From: Pristionchus mayeri
Lineage: Eukaryota > Nematoda > Chromadorea > Rhabditida > Neodiplogasteridae
Assembly (NCBI GenBank): GCA_036245805.1
Contig: BTRK01000002.1
Location: 38,298,661 to 38,362,660 of the forward strand
Direction: 5' to 3'
Length of the DNA: 64,000 nucleotides
Positions 33,588-45,853 of the stretch are shown in pieces. The notes under the pieces are model-generated. The model had not been told where the DNA came from, did not search any database, and worked only from the letters and a program-made list of their open reading frames with translations. Every line of letters starts with the position of its first letter. The stretch's first letter is position 1. The position numbers were made by a program, and so were the translations under genes.

Positions 33588-33822
33588 CACACTGGGGGGA
33601 GGAGAGAAGAAGTGGAAGATGATGACCCTTGACTCGATGTGCATGTGTGCCTAGAGCGCAATGATCTCCACTTTTTGTGTGAATATATCTGTTTAAGAAG
33701 AACATGAGCATGATGATGATATCCGGAGATATGAGGGGTGAGGTGCCCCCATAATGACCAATATCGACTAGTGATGACGAGCAGTCAACGTGTGGCACAA
33801 GTGGAGAGGCTCTATTGAAATG

Positions 33823-34051
33823 GAGGGGAAGGGAAGGAGGGAGTCCGGTCTATCTTCCCTATCTCGGACACCTGAAGAGAGGGGAGGAGGGGAGGGGGAG
33901 GAGAGAGGAGGAGAGGGAGTAGAGGAGGGGAGGAGAGGGGCAAAGGGAGAGGGGAGGGGAGGAGGGGAGGAGGGTGGAGGGGAGAGGGGAGGACAGAGGA
34001 GGAGAGGGGGAGAGGAGGGGCAATGGGAGGGGAGAGGAGGGAGTGACCGGG
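33823..34051 (+). repeat. Polypurine tract
   Basis: About 230 bases nearly all G and A, built from GGGGAGGAG-type words, with one short break around 33848-33875. Such strands can form triplex or H-DNA. The long open frames here are compositional artefacts. Confidence 0.8.
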
Positions 34052-34208
34052 GGCTCTCGTTTGCCCAGCAGGCTACTGTTCCTACTGGATCTCTCCTACG
34101 AGAGGTGGACGAGAATGGCATGGTCCGTGCTATCAATAATACTCTTCATCTACGAGATCATGAGGGAAACTAATATGGTTGATGCGGAAGGAACGGAAGA
34201 ATGCCGCC

Positions 34209-34461
34209 TTAAAGGAGGAGTAAACTCAAAATTCAATTTTTGAAGCTATCATATGCACTGCCGAGAGCTCCACAACGATAAGAAGCTCCAAAATTTTCAC
34301 ATTTATATCTCCATTCCGAACAGAGTTATAGCTAGTTGGCTGGGAGCCAGATCAGGGAAAGCTCAGGGAAGGGGGCGAGATAGCACGCGACTTGTAGAGA
34401 GTGCGTCACTAGGTGAAACATATTCCAACCGGGCGCGCGTTTGCATTTACTCCTCCTTTAA
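34209..34461. mobile_element. ~253-bp MITE, copy 1 (TTAA ends)
   Basis: Perfect 16-bp terminal inverted repeats TTAAAGGAGGAGTAAA / TTTACTCCTCCTTTAA. A second copy at 60873-61122 has about the same length and shares long interior blocks (for example ATATCTCCATTCCGAACAGA). The TTAA ends suggest piggyBac-type targeting; this is inference. Confidence 0.85.
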
Positions 34462-36459
34462 GTGGAAAGAGAATAATTTCCTAGATTAGCGGGAAGGTGT
34501 TGCGTCGAATGCGCTTCACCTACGAGAGCTGGAAGTAGTGGCAAGCGTACGTGATCATATCTCTGAAACGCATACATATGAGCATGAAGTGATTATATTC
34601 GGGAATCTCTAGCACTTCATTGAACTTATCGTCAAGTTTAGATGATTTTTTTCTCAGAAGGACGAGGACAAGAGAACTGAAAGCAGGCCTCCTCTCAATG
34701 AAAAAGGTATTCGTGAAACATGTTTCAAACTTCGGCAATCACTAGTTTTGGACGCAGTCGAGAATCGAGAAAAACAATTCAGAAGAGGGCCTTATCATAA
34801 ATTTAGCAATGGAAGAGCAACAAATACTCAATATCACCGACGTTAGGAATGTAGAGTAGTACAGTCTTGCACTACCCCACAATTGATTTGAAGTTATATG
34901 CCACCGAAAATGTCACAATGCCATCACATTCTAAGAGATTGTTGAACCTAAATGGAACGCGTGAAGCACAATCATCAACAGTGAAAGAAGGAAGATATAT
35001 TCTAGCTAACACCAAGTGAATTGCCGATCAAGGGCCGGAATGGGGGAGTAGTACAATCTTACATCACCCCCCCCCCCCAATCGCTCTTTCTGATCTTCGC
35101 CCCAGGGTGGGTGCGTCTAGCCGAGAGAGCACGATTGGCTTGTCGGAATGAACAGGCACCCTCTCCAATCTCCATGCTCTCTCGCTTTCTCTGACTCTCT
35201 GCCTCTCTCCAGTCCGCACACTCTCTCCTAACCGTTCCCGCTCTCTGACTCAGAAGGAAGTACGTGTGATTGCCGCGCTATTTGCCGACAATATTTGCCG
35301 CGCACGGAAACCAGTTGGCCTCTCGAGGCGTAATTTGAGGGTGGATGGAGGCCGGAAATAATGAACAGATCAGGTGAATCGACCGTGTTTGCTTTTTAAT
35401 CTTCAAAAAAAAGAGTAAATCCCATCGAGAGAAACTCCGGTTTGCATGCCAAGCCACGTAATCATTGGGCGAACTGTTGAGACAATGAGTCAATTGGCTA
35501 CAGAGTCGAGAGCAGAAAGACTGGTTAAGACTGTGCCCGGCCACTTAGCAAGTGTGTTACAGCGAAAACAGTGCAAGTGCTGTAGATTCCGCGAGGTAAT
35601 TCGTGGGCCATGGGAAGATCAGAGAGCGACACGGTATAACTGTAGTTCGAGATGCGGATCACGACCATTTCACCGGCCTTGTGATGTAATAGTAGGTAAA
35701 AGAGCAGAAAGATTCCGGAATCTGCCCAACCATAAAATTGCATTGCGCGACTCTCGAACTGATCCACAGTAGTAAGAGTACTACTCCCCTTCCTCTCGAT
35801 TAAATCGACAGAGATTCACCCCTATAATCATACAGGGGAGAAGAGAGGCGAAGGAGAGGCCAGCAATCCGGTCTAGTCTTCGCCGCCGCACTGTTCCGTC
35901 CCCCCCCCACTTTGCCTACGATGGCACTACCCCGGGAAGGATGCACTCTCTAAATTTCACACGTTCTCTCGCCACACTCTACTTGTCTGGACTCTCTCGC
36001 CTTTGCAAAATATATCGCTCTGTCTGGCCTCAAGAGAGGGAAAGCGAAAAGCTCTCAATGGCATGTCGGTTGGGGAGGGGATGATCAATAATCGGAGACC
36101 CTTGGCGAAAACAGCGAGCTTGAAACGAGTATTTATTTGGGGGCTGAATCAGCCTGATCGGGCTCTCCCCTGTCTCTTCATTTCCCGTGATTTCTACCTC
36201 AGTCTAGTCAGTGAGAAGCTCGGGTGATTTAGGCTGATTATCCGCTTGTGGCAGTGCATCAAGACCAGATTGGGCATGGCAAAATGCAATATAATCGATA
36301 CGCGATACCGGGTGAAATGAGGAACAGCCGTGCACATTGGCATTGATACTATCTTGATCTAGGACAAGATCAAGAGGGGAGGTTCGATCATCGGACTTTG
36401 AACGGTGTTCTAGGACACTCAGAATATTGGAATAGTGTGAATGGAGAGGGTAAAGAGCA
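34462..36459. other. Gene-poor stretch
   Basis: Several short open frames, none with convincing exon borders or protein-like content. Features noted are a C-homopolymer of about ten at 35070-35080 and another at 35900, and degenerate CTCTCTCGC-type repeat debris at 35160-35230 and 35950-36010. Confidence 0.4.
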
Positions 36460-36544
36460 ATTGTCTAACTCTCTTCACTTTGCACACTCTCTCGCAGGTT
36501 AGAGAATGCGAGAGAGCGTGCAAAATGAAGAGAGTCAGACGATT
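36460..36544. repeat. Dispersed hairpin repeat, well-preserved copy
   Basis: Nearly perfect foldback: TCTAACTCTCTTCACTTTGC and its complement, with the inner CACTCTCTCGC / GCGAGAGAGCG around AGGTTAGAGAAT. Flanked by ATT words. Confidence 0.9.
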
Positions 36545-37102
36545 GGGGTAAAGGATAGATTGGAGATACTCAAGCCCCGTTCGCGAGCGCTGGTCTTGAC
36601 AAGTGAATCGAGCGCTCGTGTTCGAGTGATCGAGAGGTCCGGCTCGGGCCAGACAAGAAAAGAAGCGAAGTATTGTGACGAGACAATGGAAAAGACCCAA
36701 ACCGATCGGACAAGCGCAGAAAACACATTAGCCTTTCTATTGTCTCGCGGGTCATGGCCCCGCGCGAGTAATGGGCTGTCTCCTTGAGTAAAGAGCCTTG
36801 TGATGGTTTCGCAGACTCTATTCGTTGCCCACATTCAGCAGTCAACATGATCAGCGAGAAAGCGCGAAATGAAAATAAGTTTAACTTAGAAATGGTTAAA
36901 AGATCGCATAAAGATAGGCAACGCTAATCTTTTTCCAATCGGGCAACATTATGGGGCTACTGGTCGTGTGAAAGTAGAGCACGGGAACACCTCCGGGGGC
37001 CTTTCTCTCTGTGACCGGTCCATCTGGTCCATCAATCAGTGGATGGGCAGGATGCGCCGGTCTCTTGTTTTCGCACGATCTATCAGTGACTAGGGCCCGA
37101 GT

Positions 37103-37184
37103 AATCGTCTGACTCTCTCTTCTTTGCATGCTCTATCGCTTTCTCTGACCTATTAGAGAGCATGCTAAATGAAGAGAGTCAGTC
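37103..37184. repeat. Dispersed hairpin repeat copy
   Basis: ATCGTCTGACTCTC left arm, GAGAGTCAGTCGA right arm, inner TTGCATGCTCT / AGAGCATGC. Confidence 0.85.
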
Positions 37185-37520
37185 GAGTACTACAATCACC
37201 TAAGCCTAGGTGATTGACCAGTTAGCCAATGAATGGCGCGGGGGTAACAGGAAGATGAGTAAGTAAAGAAGTGAAGCGAGAAAAGCCCCTGCTATAATAG
37301 TGACCAGTTACCGCCAGTCAATAGCTCCGAGTGCAGTGTTGGACAACAAGCTTAATGCCAATGGCAGGTGGATCCCCCACTCAGTGTGTGTAGGTTGTCC
37401 TTCATCTCAGTAGGGAAGGCATGATCTTAAAGGAGGGCTCTCGGCAAAGTAGCCACACCGATAGAAGGGAGGTTCCACCCTACAAAGATTATAGCGCGAG
37501 CTAGGAAGCATACACACATC

Positions 37521-37586
37521 GGTGGGATAGCTCAGTGGTAGAGCAGCCGTCTCGTAATCGGAAAGTTGCGGGTTCGATCCCTACCA
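37521..37586 (+). tRNA. tRNA-Thr(CGT)-like sequence, probably a tRNA relic
   Basis: The 5' half is a good tRNA: a 7-nt acceptor strand GGTGGGA, TA, then a D-arm GCTC-AGTGGTA-GAGC. The anticodon loop is CTCGTAA (anticodon CGT, threonine), and GGTTCGATCC follows as the T loop. The acceptor strand can pair with CCCTACC at 37579-37585, but then the 3' side of the T stem is missing (about 5 nt). The anticodon stem has mismatches at both ends. It is either a pseudogene or the tRNA head of a SINE. A T-run follows within ten bases, as at a Pol III terminator. Confidence 0.5.
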
Positions 37587-38215
37587 GTTTTTGACAAAAC
37601 TTCAATATATTTGAATTCGCGCACTTCCCTGTCTTACAAGCGTCCATGGCACTCAGCCAACTAATCATAACTCTGATGAGAGTAGAGATATTAATGTAAT
37701 TTTTTTGGAGCTTTTAGTCGTTACGGGGAGCTAGGTCATAGCAGTGACAGGGTCCAAAGATTGAACTTTGCCGTCAGTCCTCCTTTAACGGAGAACCATG
37801 TTCTTGCAAAGCCACTAATAGTCGCAGGGGAGAAAGGGGCTCCGGTAGTCAAATTCCGTTTAAAAAGCGAAACCATTGCGTGAGGCCAAAAGGGGGATCA
37901 CGAGATAGGGGGGTGCGTCTAGCCGAGTATTGCAAAGAATCATGAGCATGGGCATGCTTCGGATAGCCCTCTCGCCCCCTCATTCCCAAAAATGGAGAAT
38001 AATCGTCGAATATAGGAAAATTTGCACTATAAACGTTCACCGCATCGTCGTAATGGCCGAAACGAACGCTTCTTCTCACAATGCGTACACTGTTTATTTG
38101 ATGTGCGGGAGCTTAATGCGCCTCGCGGTTCCCCTTTGACTGATCGGAAAACGGTGCGCAAAGCTGATCGGGCGATTAGTGAAACGGAGAATCCCTCTGC
38201 AATCTGCATTATCTC

Positions 38216-38217
<2 letters not shown>

Positions 38218-38254
<37 letters not shown>

Positions 38255-38291
38255 GCTCTCTCTCTCTCTCTCTCTCTCGCTCTCGCTCTCA
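38218..38291. repeat. (TC)n microsatellite
   Basis: About 75 bases of CT dinucleotides with three CG interruptions. Confidence 0.95.
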
Positions 38292-38667
38292 ATACCCCAT
38301 CTCTCTCTTCAGGGAACCTATTAGATCCTCGCCTCGATTGAATCTAGCATGCTGTTGAAAGGGAAATCACTAAGTGACTACGCGTTCTGGATCCAAGATC
38401 AACAGAGCGCCTTTAGAAATCAGAAATAGAGAACCCGAATTCGCACGTAGGCGTCCCAGCTACTTTTTCTGATTTAGATCGAGGGATGTAGGGGGAACAG
38501 AGAGACGAAACAAATTACAAGCATGATTTAGACAGCGATGCTCAAAGGAAATATGCGGTCCGCATAGAATAGCCACTAGAGTTCGTAATCGACCTGCCGA
38601 GCGGTGAGAGATTGCATAGAATGATAAGACTGTGGTATCGTTTCTCGAAGCCTGCCACAAGAGAACC

Positions 38668-38937
38668 GTTGGTAGAGGCGAATGTGAACACATCCAACTG
38701 AACGCTGTGATCTAGGATGGAATGGCAAGGTCCACTGGAGCAAGGTCTGGTGATCTGAGAAACACGAGGGAATGGGAGCTATGAGAGAGAAATGAGACAT
38801 GCGATCCGCCACCTTCGAGAGCAACGGCACACCCGTTGGTAGAGGCGAATGTGAACACATTCAACTGAACGTCGTGATCTAGAATGACATGGCAAGGACC
38901 ACTAGAGCAATGTCTGGTGATCAGAGAAACACGAGGG
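38668..38937 (+). repeat. Tandem duplication, 165-bp period
   Basis: A 105-bp block starting CGTTGGTAGAGGCGAATGTG and ending GAAACACGAGGGA is present at 38668-38772 and again at 38833-38937, with about ten differences. The 60-bp linker occurs once. Confidence 0.85.
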
Positions 38938-39008
38938 AGCTATGAGAGCGAAAGCGTCTAAGGAGACAGGCGGATCTTCCGGTTCTGAAACGGCTTGTGG
39001 GAGGAGCA

Positions 39009-39084
39009 ATCGTCTGACTCTCTTCAGTTTGCACGCTCTCTCGTCTCTCTGACCGGCGAGAGAGCGTGCAAACCGAAGAGAGTC
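39009..39084. repeat. Dispersed hairpin repeat copy
   Basis: ATCGTCTGACTCTCTTC left, GAAGAGAGTCA right, inner TTTGCACGCTCTCTCG / CGAGAGAGCGTGCAAA, a nearly perfect stem. Confidence 0.9.
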
Positions 39085-39747
39085 ACTCTGTGAGAGAGGG
39101 GCGAGGAGAGGATAGCAAAAAACTGAGGGGATTGGCTCAATTTCGGGCCCCCTTGCTAGCGCCCACTTGAAGGGGGAGAGCTTGTTATGAGGGATCGAGA
39201 GTGGAGGAGATCGATCGAGACCTCGTTTTCTAATGACTATGGTCATTGGCACCCTTGGACCACTGTTTGAGTGTCTCATGGAGAGCTACAAGGAGGGTCC
39301 ATAATGAGTTCGAGAGCGAAGAGATCGATCGTGACCGCTTTTTTCTATTCGCACCATGTCATCATAGGGAGTTTCATGGAGTGGTCATAAGGGTATCGAG
39401 AGGGACGAGATCAATAGAGAGCTTGTCTAATAGCTAGATGCTCATTGGCAATCGAGGAGAGCTTGAGAGCATCATTAAAGGCGTCATTGAGAGCTTGTTA
39501 CGAAGAGATCGAGAGTGGAAGATCGGGACCAGGGATGGAGAGTGAATTATGATGATCACTTGCCAAGCGGTGCACGAGATTAATTGAAAAGATCATATTC
39601 TGGACACAAACGGGCCTCGAATTGCCATGGAATTTGAAGTCAAACTATGCTTAGTGATTTTCAAATGAAAAAAAGTGCTGTGAAGCCCAGTCACTGAAGG
39701 AAGGAAGAACGAAAAAAGGCAAGGAAAAGGCGATGGATAGTGTGTAC

Positions 39748-39908
39748 CTTCGCTAACGGTTTGCCCAGCTCACAATAGCCCCAGGCAAAGTAAGTTTGCG
39801 CTTCCAGAGATGTTTGCCGAACACATGGAAAATTGTCTAGTAGAGTCTCTAGAAATTGTTTGGTCACTACCGTATTCCAACCTGTTGATCTCGAAACATC
39901 GAGACTGA
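39748..39908 (-). CDS. Isolated coding-like exon, family unknown
   Basis: On the minus strand it follows TCATCTCCAG and ends before GTACAC. The 53 open codons read SLDVSRSTGWNTVV ... QFLETLLDNFPCVRQT ... TYFAWGYCELGKPLAK. The sequence looks like a helical globular protein. No neighbouring exon was assigned, so it may be part of a gene with long introns or a relic. Confidence 0.35.
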
Positions 39909-41403
39909 CTGGAGATGAAAGGAGCGCAAAACTCTCGCCACTAAAGTACCTCGCGCGGAAAATCGGGCGCGGGGATGGCAAAAAACCAGAACGATATATT
40001 TCTCCCCCCCCCACCCCCCACCCCATTCTCGAGATGGGAAAGAGAGGTCGACCCGAGACCAGCACAGCAATGCGGAACTAATCTGCGGAATTGGTGCAGA
40101 TATTGCATGAGTCTTGACTACAGTATCTTACGAATCATGCTTCTACAGTAGGAAAGCTTATCAAGAAATAACTCTCTTCACAGGATTGGGGTTTCCTACG
40201 TAAATTCGCTAGTTCATGATGATTATTATAAATATAATCAGTTATAAATTGATCTGCCATATCCAAAATAAGTTCTCGATCACCTTGCTATCCGAGGGCA
40301 GGCGGCGGTACGGTATGCGCATGATCGGGCTGGTGGTTGCTTACTACTACTGGCCACTCAATTGTATCCGGTATCCCCAGCCTTCAGGGGGGATATAGCC
40401 AAAAGCGATTGAGCGGGGCTTAGCGACGAAATAGAGAAGGGTACAGGAGAGACGCGGCGCATTTTTCGAATAGGCTAAGCTGGTAAGGACGAATTCGCAC
40501 GGATTATCCACTGAACCAGATATCGATGCACGATACCCGATAGGAGTAGCAACTGAGGATTGACGCGCAATAAATGGCTCACTTAATTTTGTGTGCCCTG
40601 AGCGACATGCGATAGAGAACGGAGACGAAAGATACACTTTTTTGAGAATACATCAATTCCTATCAAATTTACGCCGGCCTTATTTTTTTTAACTTTCGCA
40701 ACCCCATCCATCGGCAGATAACAAATGCCAAATCGTTTATTAGAATTTTTTGGACAAACCAGTAGAGACCGCCCGCGGATTGCCGAAATGGATATTGGAA
40801 TTAATAGACGAATGGGTGAATCGACTATCCTTTGTTACACGATTGACGAGTCGATTTGTCACGTGAGCAATTGACTAGTCCAAATTCATTCCATTTTCCC
40901 CTTTTCCAATGGAGCGGTCCCCCTCCCCATTATATCCTTTTGGCCAAATGGATAAATAGTCGATTGAGAAACGGATAATTTCATTATCCGATTGAGGAAC
41001 TAGTCGATTGAGTGATCAGTCGATTGATGAAATGAATAGAATTAACTAAATTTCGCTTCATTCTGCTATTGGATAAGCGGTTTGGCCGGTCTCTACAAAC
41101 CAGTGATCGAGTTATTGGTGCATTTCCCAAATATGGCAATACCAAGGACATTTGAAACTTACATGCCTCGAACTGCACGAATTTTTAAAAATACACTTTG
41201 CTATTATGAGACGATATCATTGGCAGTGCTTACAACAGGTAAATACAAAAGTTCTAAACATACCTGCGCGGTTAGTGCCGGCATGTCGGATGCTCCCCTC
41301 TGTTCTACTTGCCAGTGGAGTGGGGAGGATCGATTCCCACCTAGGTGAGTTTGCTTCCCCTTCCTGGTCTGGTCCTCTCACTGTAGACACCCTTTCTTCT
41401 CCC

Positions 41404-41406
<3 letters not shown>
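39909..41406. other. Unassigned stretch with some open frames
   Basis: Open frames on both strands around 40220-40640 have protein-like composition, but no splice-consistent model emerged. The 10-base word GTAGAGACCG near 40763 and its complement near 41085 bracket a block of repeated GTCGATTGA / TCAATCGAC words and may be a small MITE. Confidence 0.3.
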
Positions 41407-41440
<34 letters not shown>

Positions 41441-41460
41441 TCTCTCTCTCTCTCCCGCTC
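41407..41460. repeat. (TC)n microsatellite
   Basis: About 54 bases of CT dinucleotide with an ACT and a CCG interruption. Confidence 0.95.
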
Positions 41461-41621
41461 TCCTTTCAGATCCGCCTGCGCAAGGATGGCAACCCGTGTG
41501 TTTGTGCGGGGAGAATTCAGGAAATGGAGTGCGCTCTCTCACTTGCTCCTACTATCTCGTCTATGGGAAGTGCGAGGGAGAAAACACCGAGCGGAGAGCC
41601 CTCGATTGATTTGAGGAGCAA

Positions 41622-41705
41622 CTGTCTGACTCTCTCCGTTTTGCACACTCTCTCGCAGGTTAGAGAAGGCGAGATAGTGCGCAAAATGAAGAGAGTCAGA
41701 CGATT
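41622..41705. repeat. Dispersed hairpin repeat copy
   Basis: CTGTCTGACTCTCTCC left, GAGAGTCAGACGATT right, inner TTTTGCACACTCTCTCGC / GCGAGATAGTGCGCAAAA. Confidence 0.9.
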
Positions 41706-43920
41706 CCTTGGTTTGATGAACACCGAATGGTGCAGAGAGCATGCAGAATGGAGAGAGCCTACTCGAGGTTGAAACAACTTGAACGAGTAAGTGTCTGGTT
41801 CTCTCGGATCCTCGCGCTCTCTAGTACTGCCTGACCGGCAGTAACAGAACGGAGAAGAGAATGGGGAATTCGTTCGTAAGTAACTGTTTGGATTTACTTC
41901 TATGTTGCTCTCTTGAGAGGGAGGGCGGCAAACTTCGGGTTCACACCGAGTCTATTGAAAGCTTTTGTTTCCACTGCGTGCCTTTACTTTTTCCTCTCCG
42001 AAGTGAAGTGAAAGTAGAAGAGAGGTTGATACTGTAAGTTGAAGGTCGCTAGGGCACTTCAGGCTCACGAGTGTTTATCGAATTCAGCGAAGGAGATGTG
42101 AAACAGTGATCAAGTTCTCTTTAATAATTCACATTTCAGCCACTTGAAAATTCTTGATGAGGCAGGATTATGTCTGGCAATCATCGACCACAAGAATAAT
42201 CGCTTCATTACATATAATTTCTCCTTTATTTGGAAATGTGCGATGGTGCCATGTGGAGCTTGACTCGAAGTAGATGTACCCCTCCTGCAACCATGCCCTC
42301 AGACAGGAAGGTTATCGTGCACTGATTCTGGATACGGTAGATCAATGATACGATACGGATACGGTAGAACAATGCACTTGACGGGGTTACGGTAGATCAA
42401 GGAACAATCCACTTGACGGACGTGTGCATGCCTCCTTGCAAAGACGTGGGTGAAATGAAGAGCCGTTTCCAATTTCAAGAAGGCAAGACAAAAACTGGCC
42501 AGAAGTTAGTTGGTTTAGAGCAGTCGATCTTTTCGCGGACTCTTTTTGCCTGTTTGCCGATTACTCAAGTGCACTCGACTTTTGCAAATACGAAATTGAA
42601 ATTGGCAAGATCTTCCTCTTCGTCAAACTGACAGGAAAAATATTAAGGAGTTACGGTAATTTCGGCGAGGGAGGCGGGGGCTAAGGCCTGATTTGAAAAA
42701 TATATTTGTCCTAATCCATATTTCGCTTGCAAATGATATGATCAATTAGTCACCCAATAAGCATCAAATGTTCAAACGAATTGATTGTTTTAGACTGTAT
42801 TTCGCTCAATAGACGATTCCTCATGAAAAAACGATGAAATATCATTAGTGAAACACATTAGACATTTCATATTGTTTCGAGTAAATACGAATTTCGTTGG
42901 CCACTTTTCACTTCCGTGCTGGTACAATTCTGTCTCTCTGGTGACTAAGAACGCTAATTAGTGGAACAGGGAACTAAACGTGTGTGACGCATCAAACTGC
43001 CGTGGCCCCAATGCGCAAATAATAGCAGGGGAAAAGGGAGAGGAGCTAAGCCGGCCACTGAGTCACTCGAGAGTTTGCATCGAGCAGTTTTTTACTCCTT
43101 CTCCCGGGGTTTAGGAGGAAGGGGTCAATGAATATCTGAGAATCGCCCGTTCTAACTGGCAGGTGATAGAGTGCACGAAATGAGAAGAGCGCGCGACAAA
43201 ATGCCATCACTAACTTCGGCGCTGATCCGATCAAACAAATTATCATGACGATCCCTAATATGTTATTTTCAACGAAGATGTTTTTTGCAGATTTAGTTTG
43301 ACTAACTGCGTCATTGCCTCGACAACTAAGGGAAGCATGCCCCGACTCGAATCATGTTGACTATCCTCACCAGAAAGCTTGTGCGCAGTGTGGAGTGAAC
43401 AAGAATTTGCGGATTATAGTCTTAGGCGCATGTGTAAGATTACATCCACGTCTGGGAGGAGGTGCAGACATCGCAGCAGGCGTGCGATGCAGACTGAGGA
43501 TTTGGCGTGACGAAACCGAGATTGCTAGATGGAGATTCGACGTCTGATCTGCAGCTCTTTCGGAGTGCAACGCACTGTCTGCTGATTCAGAGTGGTGGAC
43601 AATCGCGATTGAACGAGTCCGGATTATCCTGGCTCAGCAATGAGGTTTCTCGTGCGAGCCCATTCTCGAAGACGTGATGCCCCTTTGCCCCGTGTTCTCA
43701 TTCAGATCGTCGCTTCTCGAAATGCCTGCCAGATTTTGTATGATATGCTGAAGACTGCATAATATTTCTTTGATATTAACAAATAACACTCAGCCTACAC
43801 CTGTCTAGTTTGAGGCATGACAAGAAGTGCATGAGTTGCTAATGATGATTGATATGCAAGACTGAAAGGTCACAAAGCAAATGAGTGGGAGGAGAAGAAA
43901 TGTGATTTGCTTGTTTGGGA
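41706..43920. other. Gene-poor stretch downstream of the receptor gene
   Basis: No exon supported on either strand. Two or three copies of ATACGGTAGA / TTACGGTAGATCAA with CACTTGACGG lie at 42335-42420. The word GGTTACGGTAG recurs at the window end (63950-63990). Confidence 0.4.
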
Positions 43921-45853
43921 TTATGCTATTGTTGAAATTGTCGCGGTTTTCTTGCGGAATATCTTCCGGATGGATTTGCGTAACGCAGCATTCGTGAAGA
44001 GAAGCATAGGAGCGGGAGCGAGATACCTGAAAAATTGAATGAATCACCACGAATTATTTTGTTTTTGACACACTGAAAAAACTTCCTGAAACCACAATGA
44101 TACGTCTGGGGTTACTTTAAATCCGTCAGCCACGGTAGTTGAAATGCGACAAACGTCGCGACGTCCATATCAACTTCCGCGCCTCCTTTCGTGATATTTT
44201 CGAAGTACAACTGGAAATTTGCATTATGCGTTTTCGCGCCTGCGCAAAACCAACAATCAAATTGTCTTTCAAGTATAACTAAGTTGTTTTAACGCAAGAA
44301 GTTATTTCGATACGCACCATAGCAGCCATGAAGGGTAGGCTGAATATCATCGTTAGAAATCCCACAACGAAAAGGTTGCGTTCCGCCGCATGGTTCCTGT
44401 GAATTATATTCAATGGAGCGTTCCCAGTATCCCTCTGAATGAGATGCGTCTAGATATAGTAGATTCTCAACGTGTTCAAAAGTTCAGAAGTGATGTGTTG
44501 TTAATAAACGTAATGTCCTCAGTAAGAATTTTTCCACACAAATGTGACACACTACTAGTGCCTGGATATTTACGATTATGACGGACTGATTCTCGTTGGA
44601 AAATCACATGGTGAAATCTGCAATTTCGCCCTTGTTTTGACGCATCTTTGCATACCTATTCGCAGTAAACAACCACATTCTGACGAGGCAAGACCCGTAG
44701 AATAGCGTTGAAAGCGCATTGCACACCCCTGATACCATGAACATATTGAGGAAAATGGAAGCCTGAAAGGTAAAACTTGAGATTCAGAACACAAAGATGC
44801 ATAAAGGCCTCTCGACGAGGCATTAACAATGCATATAAAGCAGCGTGCTGAGAGAAGATTACGTACCTCAGGGGTCTCAGAGACCGCATCAAGATAGTAC
44901 CAGGCGAATCCCCAGTTCTCATTGACCACTTTCACGAACATGACGTCATCATCGAATAGATACCAGACGGGTGCGAGTGCTATACAGAATAAGATAACGA
45001 GGAAGACGGCCCAGCGCCACAGCTGAAAGTGAAATATCGTGTAAAAACATATATTCCAATCATATCGATGCGTTATTTTCCGCCTCGTGCCAATTCCGCG
45101 TTAAATATGTCCTGAGCTTATCAGAGTTCTACTATCATCATTATCCTTATCATTATTTATCCATAGTCAAGGTCTGGGCCTGATGGAAATACTCTTCTTT
45201 CACGCAACGTAGTCTCACCTGCACACGCCATCCCAGTTTGATCCTAGTTGCATGCTACCTACTATGCCTGAGGCTAATGTAGTACAGTGTTGCTCGAGGT
45301 AGGTCAAAGTAAATGTATCGTTACCTGGATGTGAACCAACGGGAAGAACATGGTCGTGAAACGGTTGTAGGCCTGAAGCACACCCATGAATTCGGACAGG
45401 CAGTTGAAGTAGTAGGCGCCTCTGAATACGACAATACGGTAGATATGAGTAGCTCCGCCGTTTTAATTTATCATAATGTACTTAATTTTCCTTTAGAAAG
45501 ATGAATAGAAGTTCAGATTAAGATTAAAAGACATACGAGTAAGCCGCCACAAGCCATCCATTGCTCTCAGACATTTCATTGAACATGCCATTAACAATTG
45601 GATAGAGCGGAAGACGGAAAACGAAAGTGCCCACAGAACAAGCTGATATGTTCTACAACGAGGCTGAAATATGATATAAAAACAGTATCTTGGGTACCAC
45701 AATGGCGAGAATGCTGAAAATCCGGAAGAAGCTAGACTTGAACTGCGTCTTCCGGTGTCGGAAAATCACAAACAGTTCCAGAAGATAAAGAATAATGAGG
45801 AAAGGCACAATAAGTGCGTAAGCAAGTAGTGGAGAATCGACGACAAAATGCAT
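43921..45853 (-). CDS. Serpentine receptor (7TM chemoreceptor, Srg-superfamily type), 303 aa
   Basis: Minus-strand exons: 45853-45698, 45652-45537, 45421-45325, 45022-44867, 44762-44656, 44396-44318, 44210-44116, 44026-43921. All phases fit; 912 bases. TM1 is ALIVPFLIILYLLELFVIF. TM3 carries NRFTTMFFPL, the position of the Srg/Srv-type NRF...P motif. TM4 is WAVFLVILFCIALAPVWYLF and TM5 lies in the exon starting ASIFLNMFMVSGVCN. AAERNLFVVGFLTMIF begins TM6, and TM7 is LKYLAPAPMLLFTNAALRK, followed by a basic tail ending STIA. Length and intron density fit nematode chemoreceptors of the srg/sru/srv group. It probably detects environmental chemicals in a sensory neuron; the ligand is unknown. 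No frameshift or stop is seen, so it looks functional. Confidence 0.88.

Noticed and set aside
33768..34173. Frames of over 120 codons on both strands
   Set aside because: Produced by the polypurine tract; composition is only Gly/Glu/Arg or Pro/Ser/Leu.
38022..38324. 100-codon plus-strand frame with a Ser-Leu run
   Set aside because: The run is the (TC)n microsatellite; there is no protein-like remainder.
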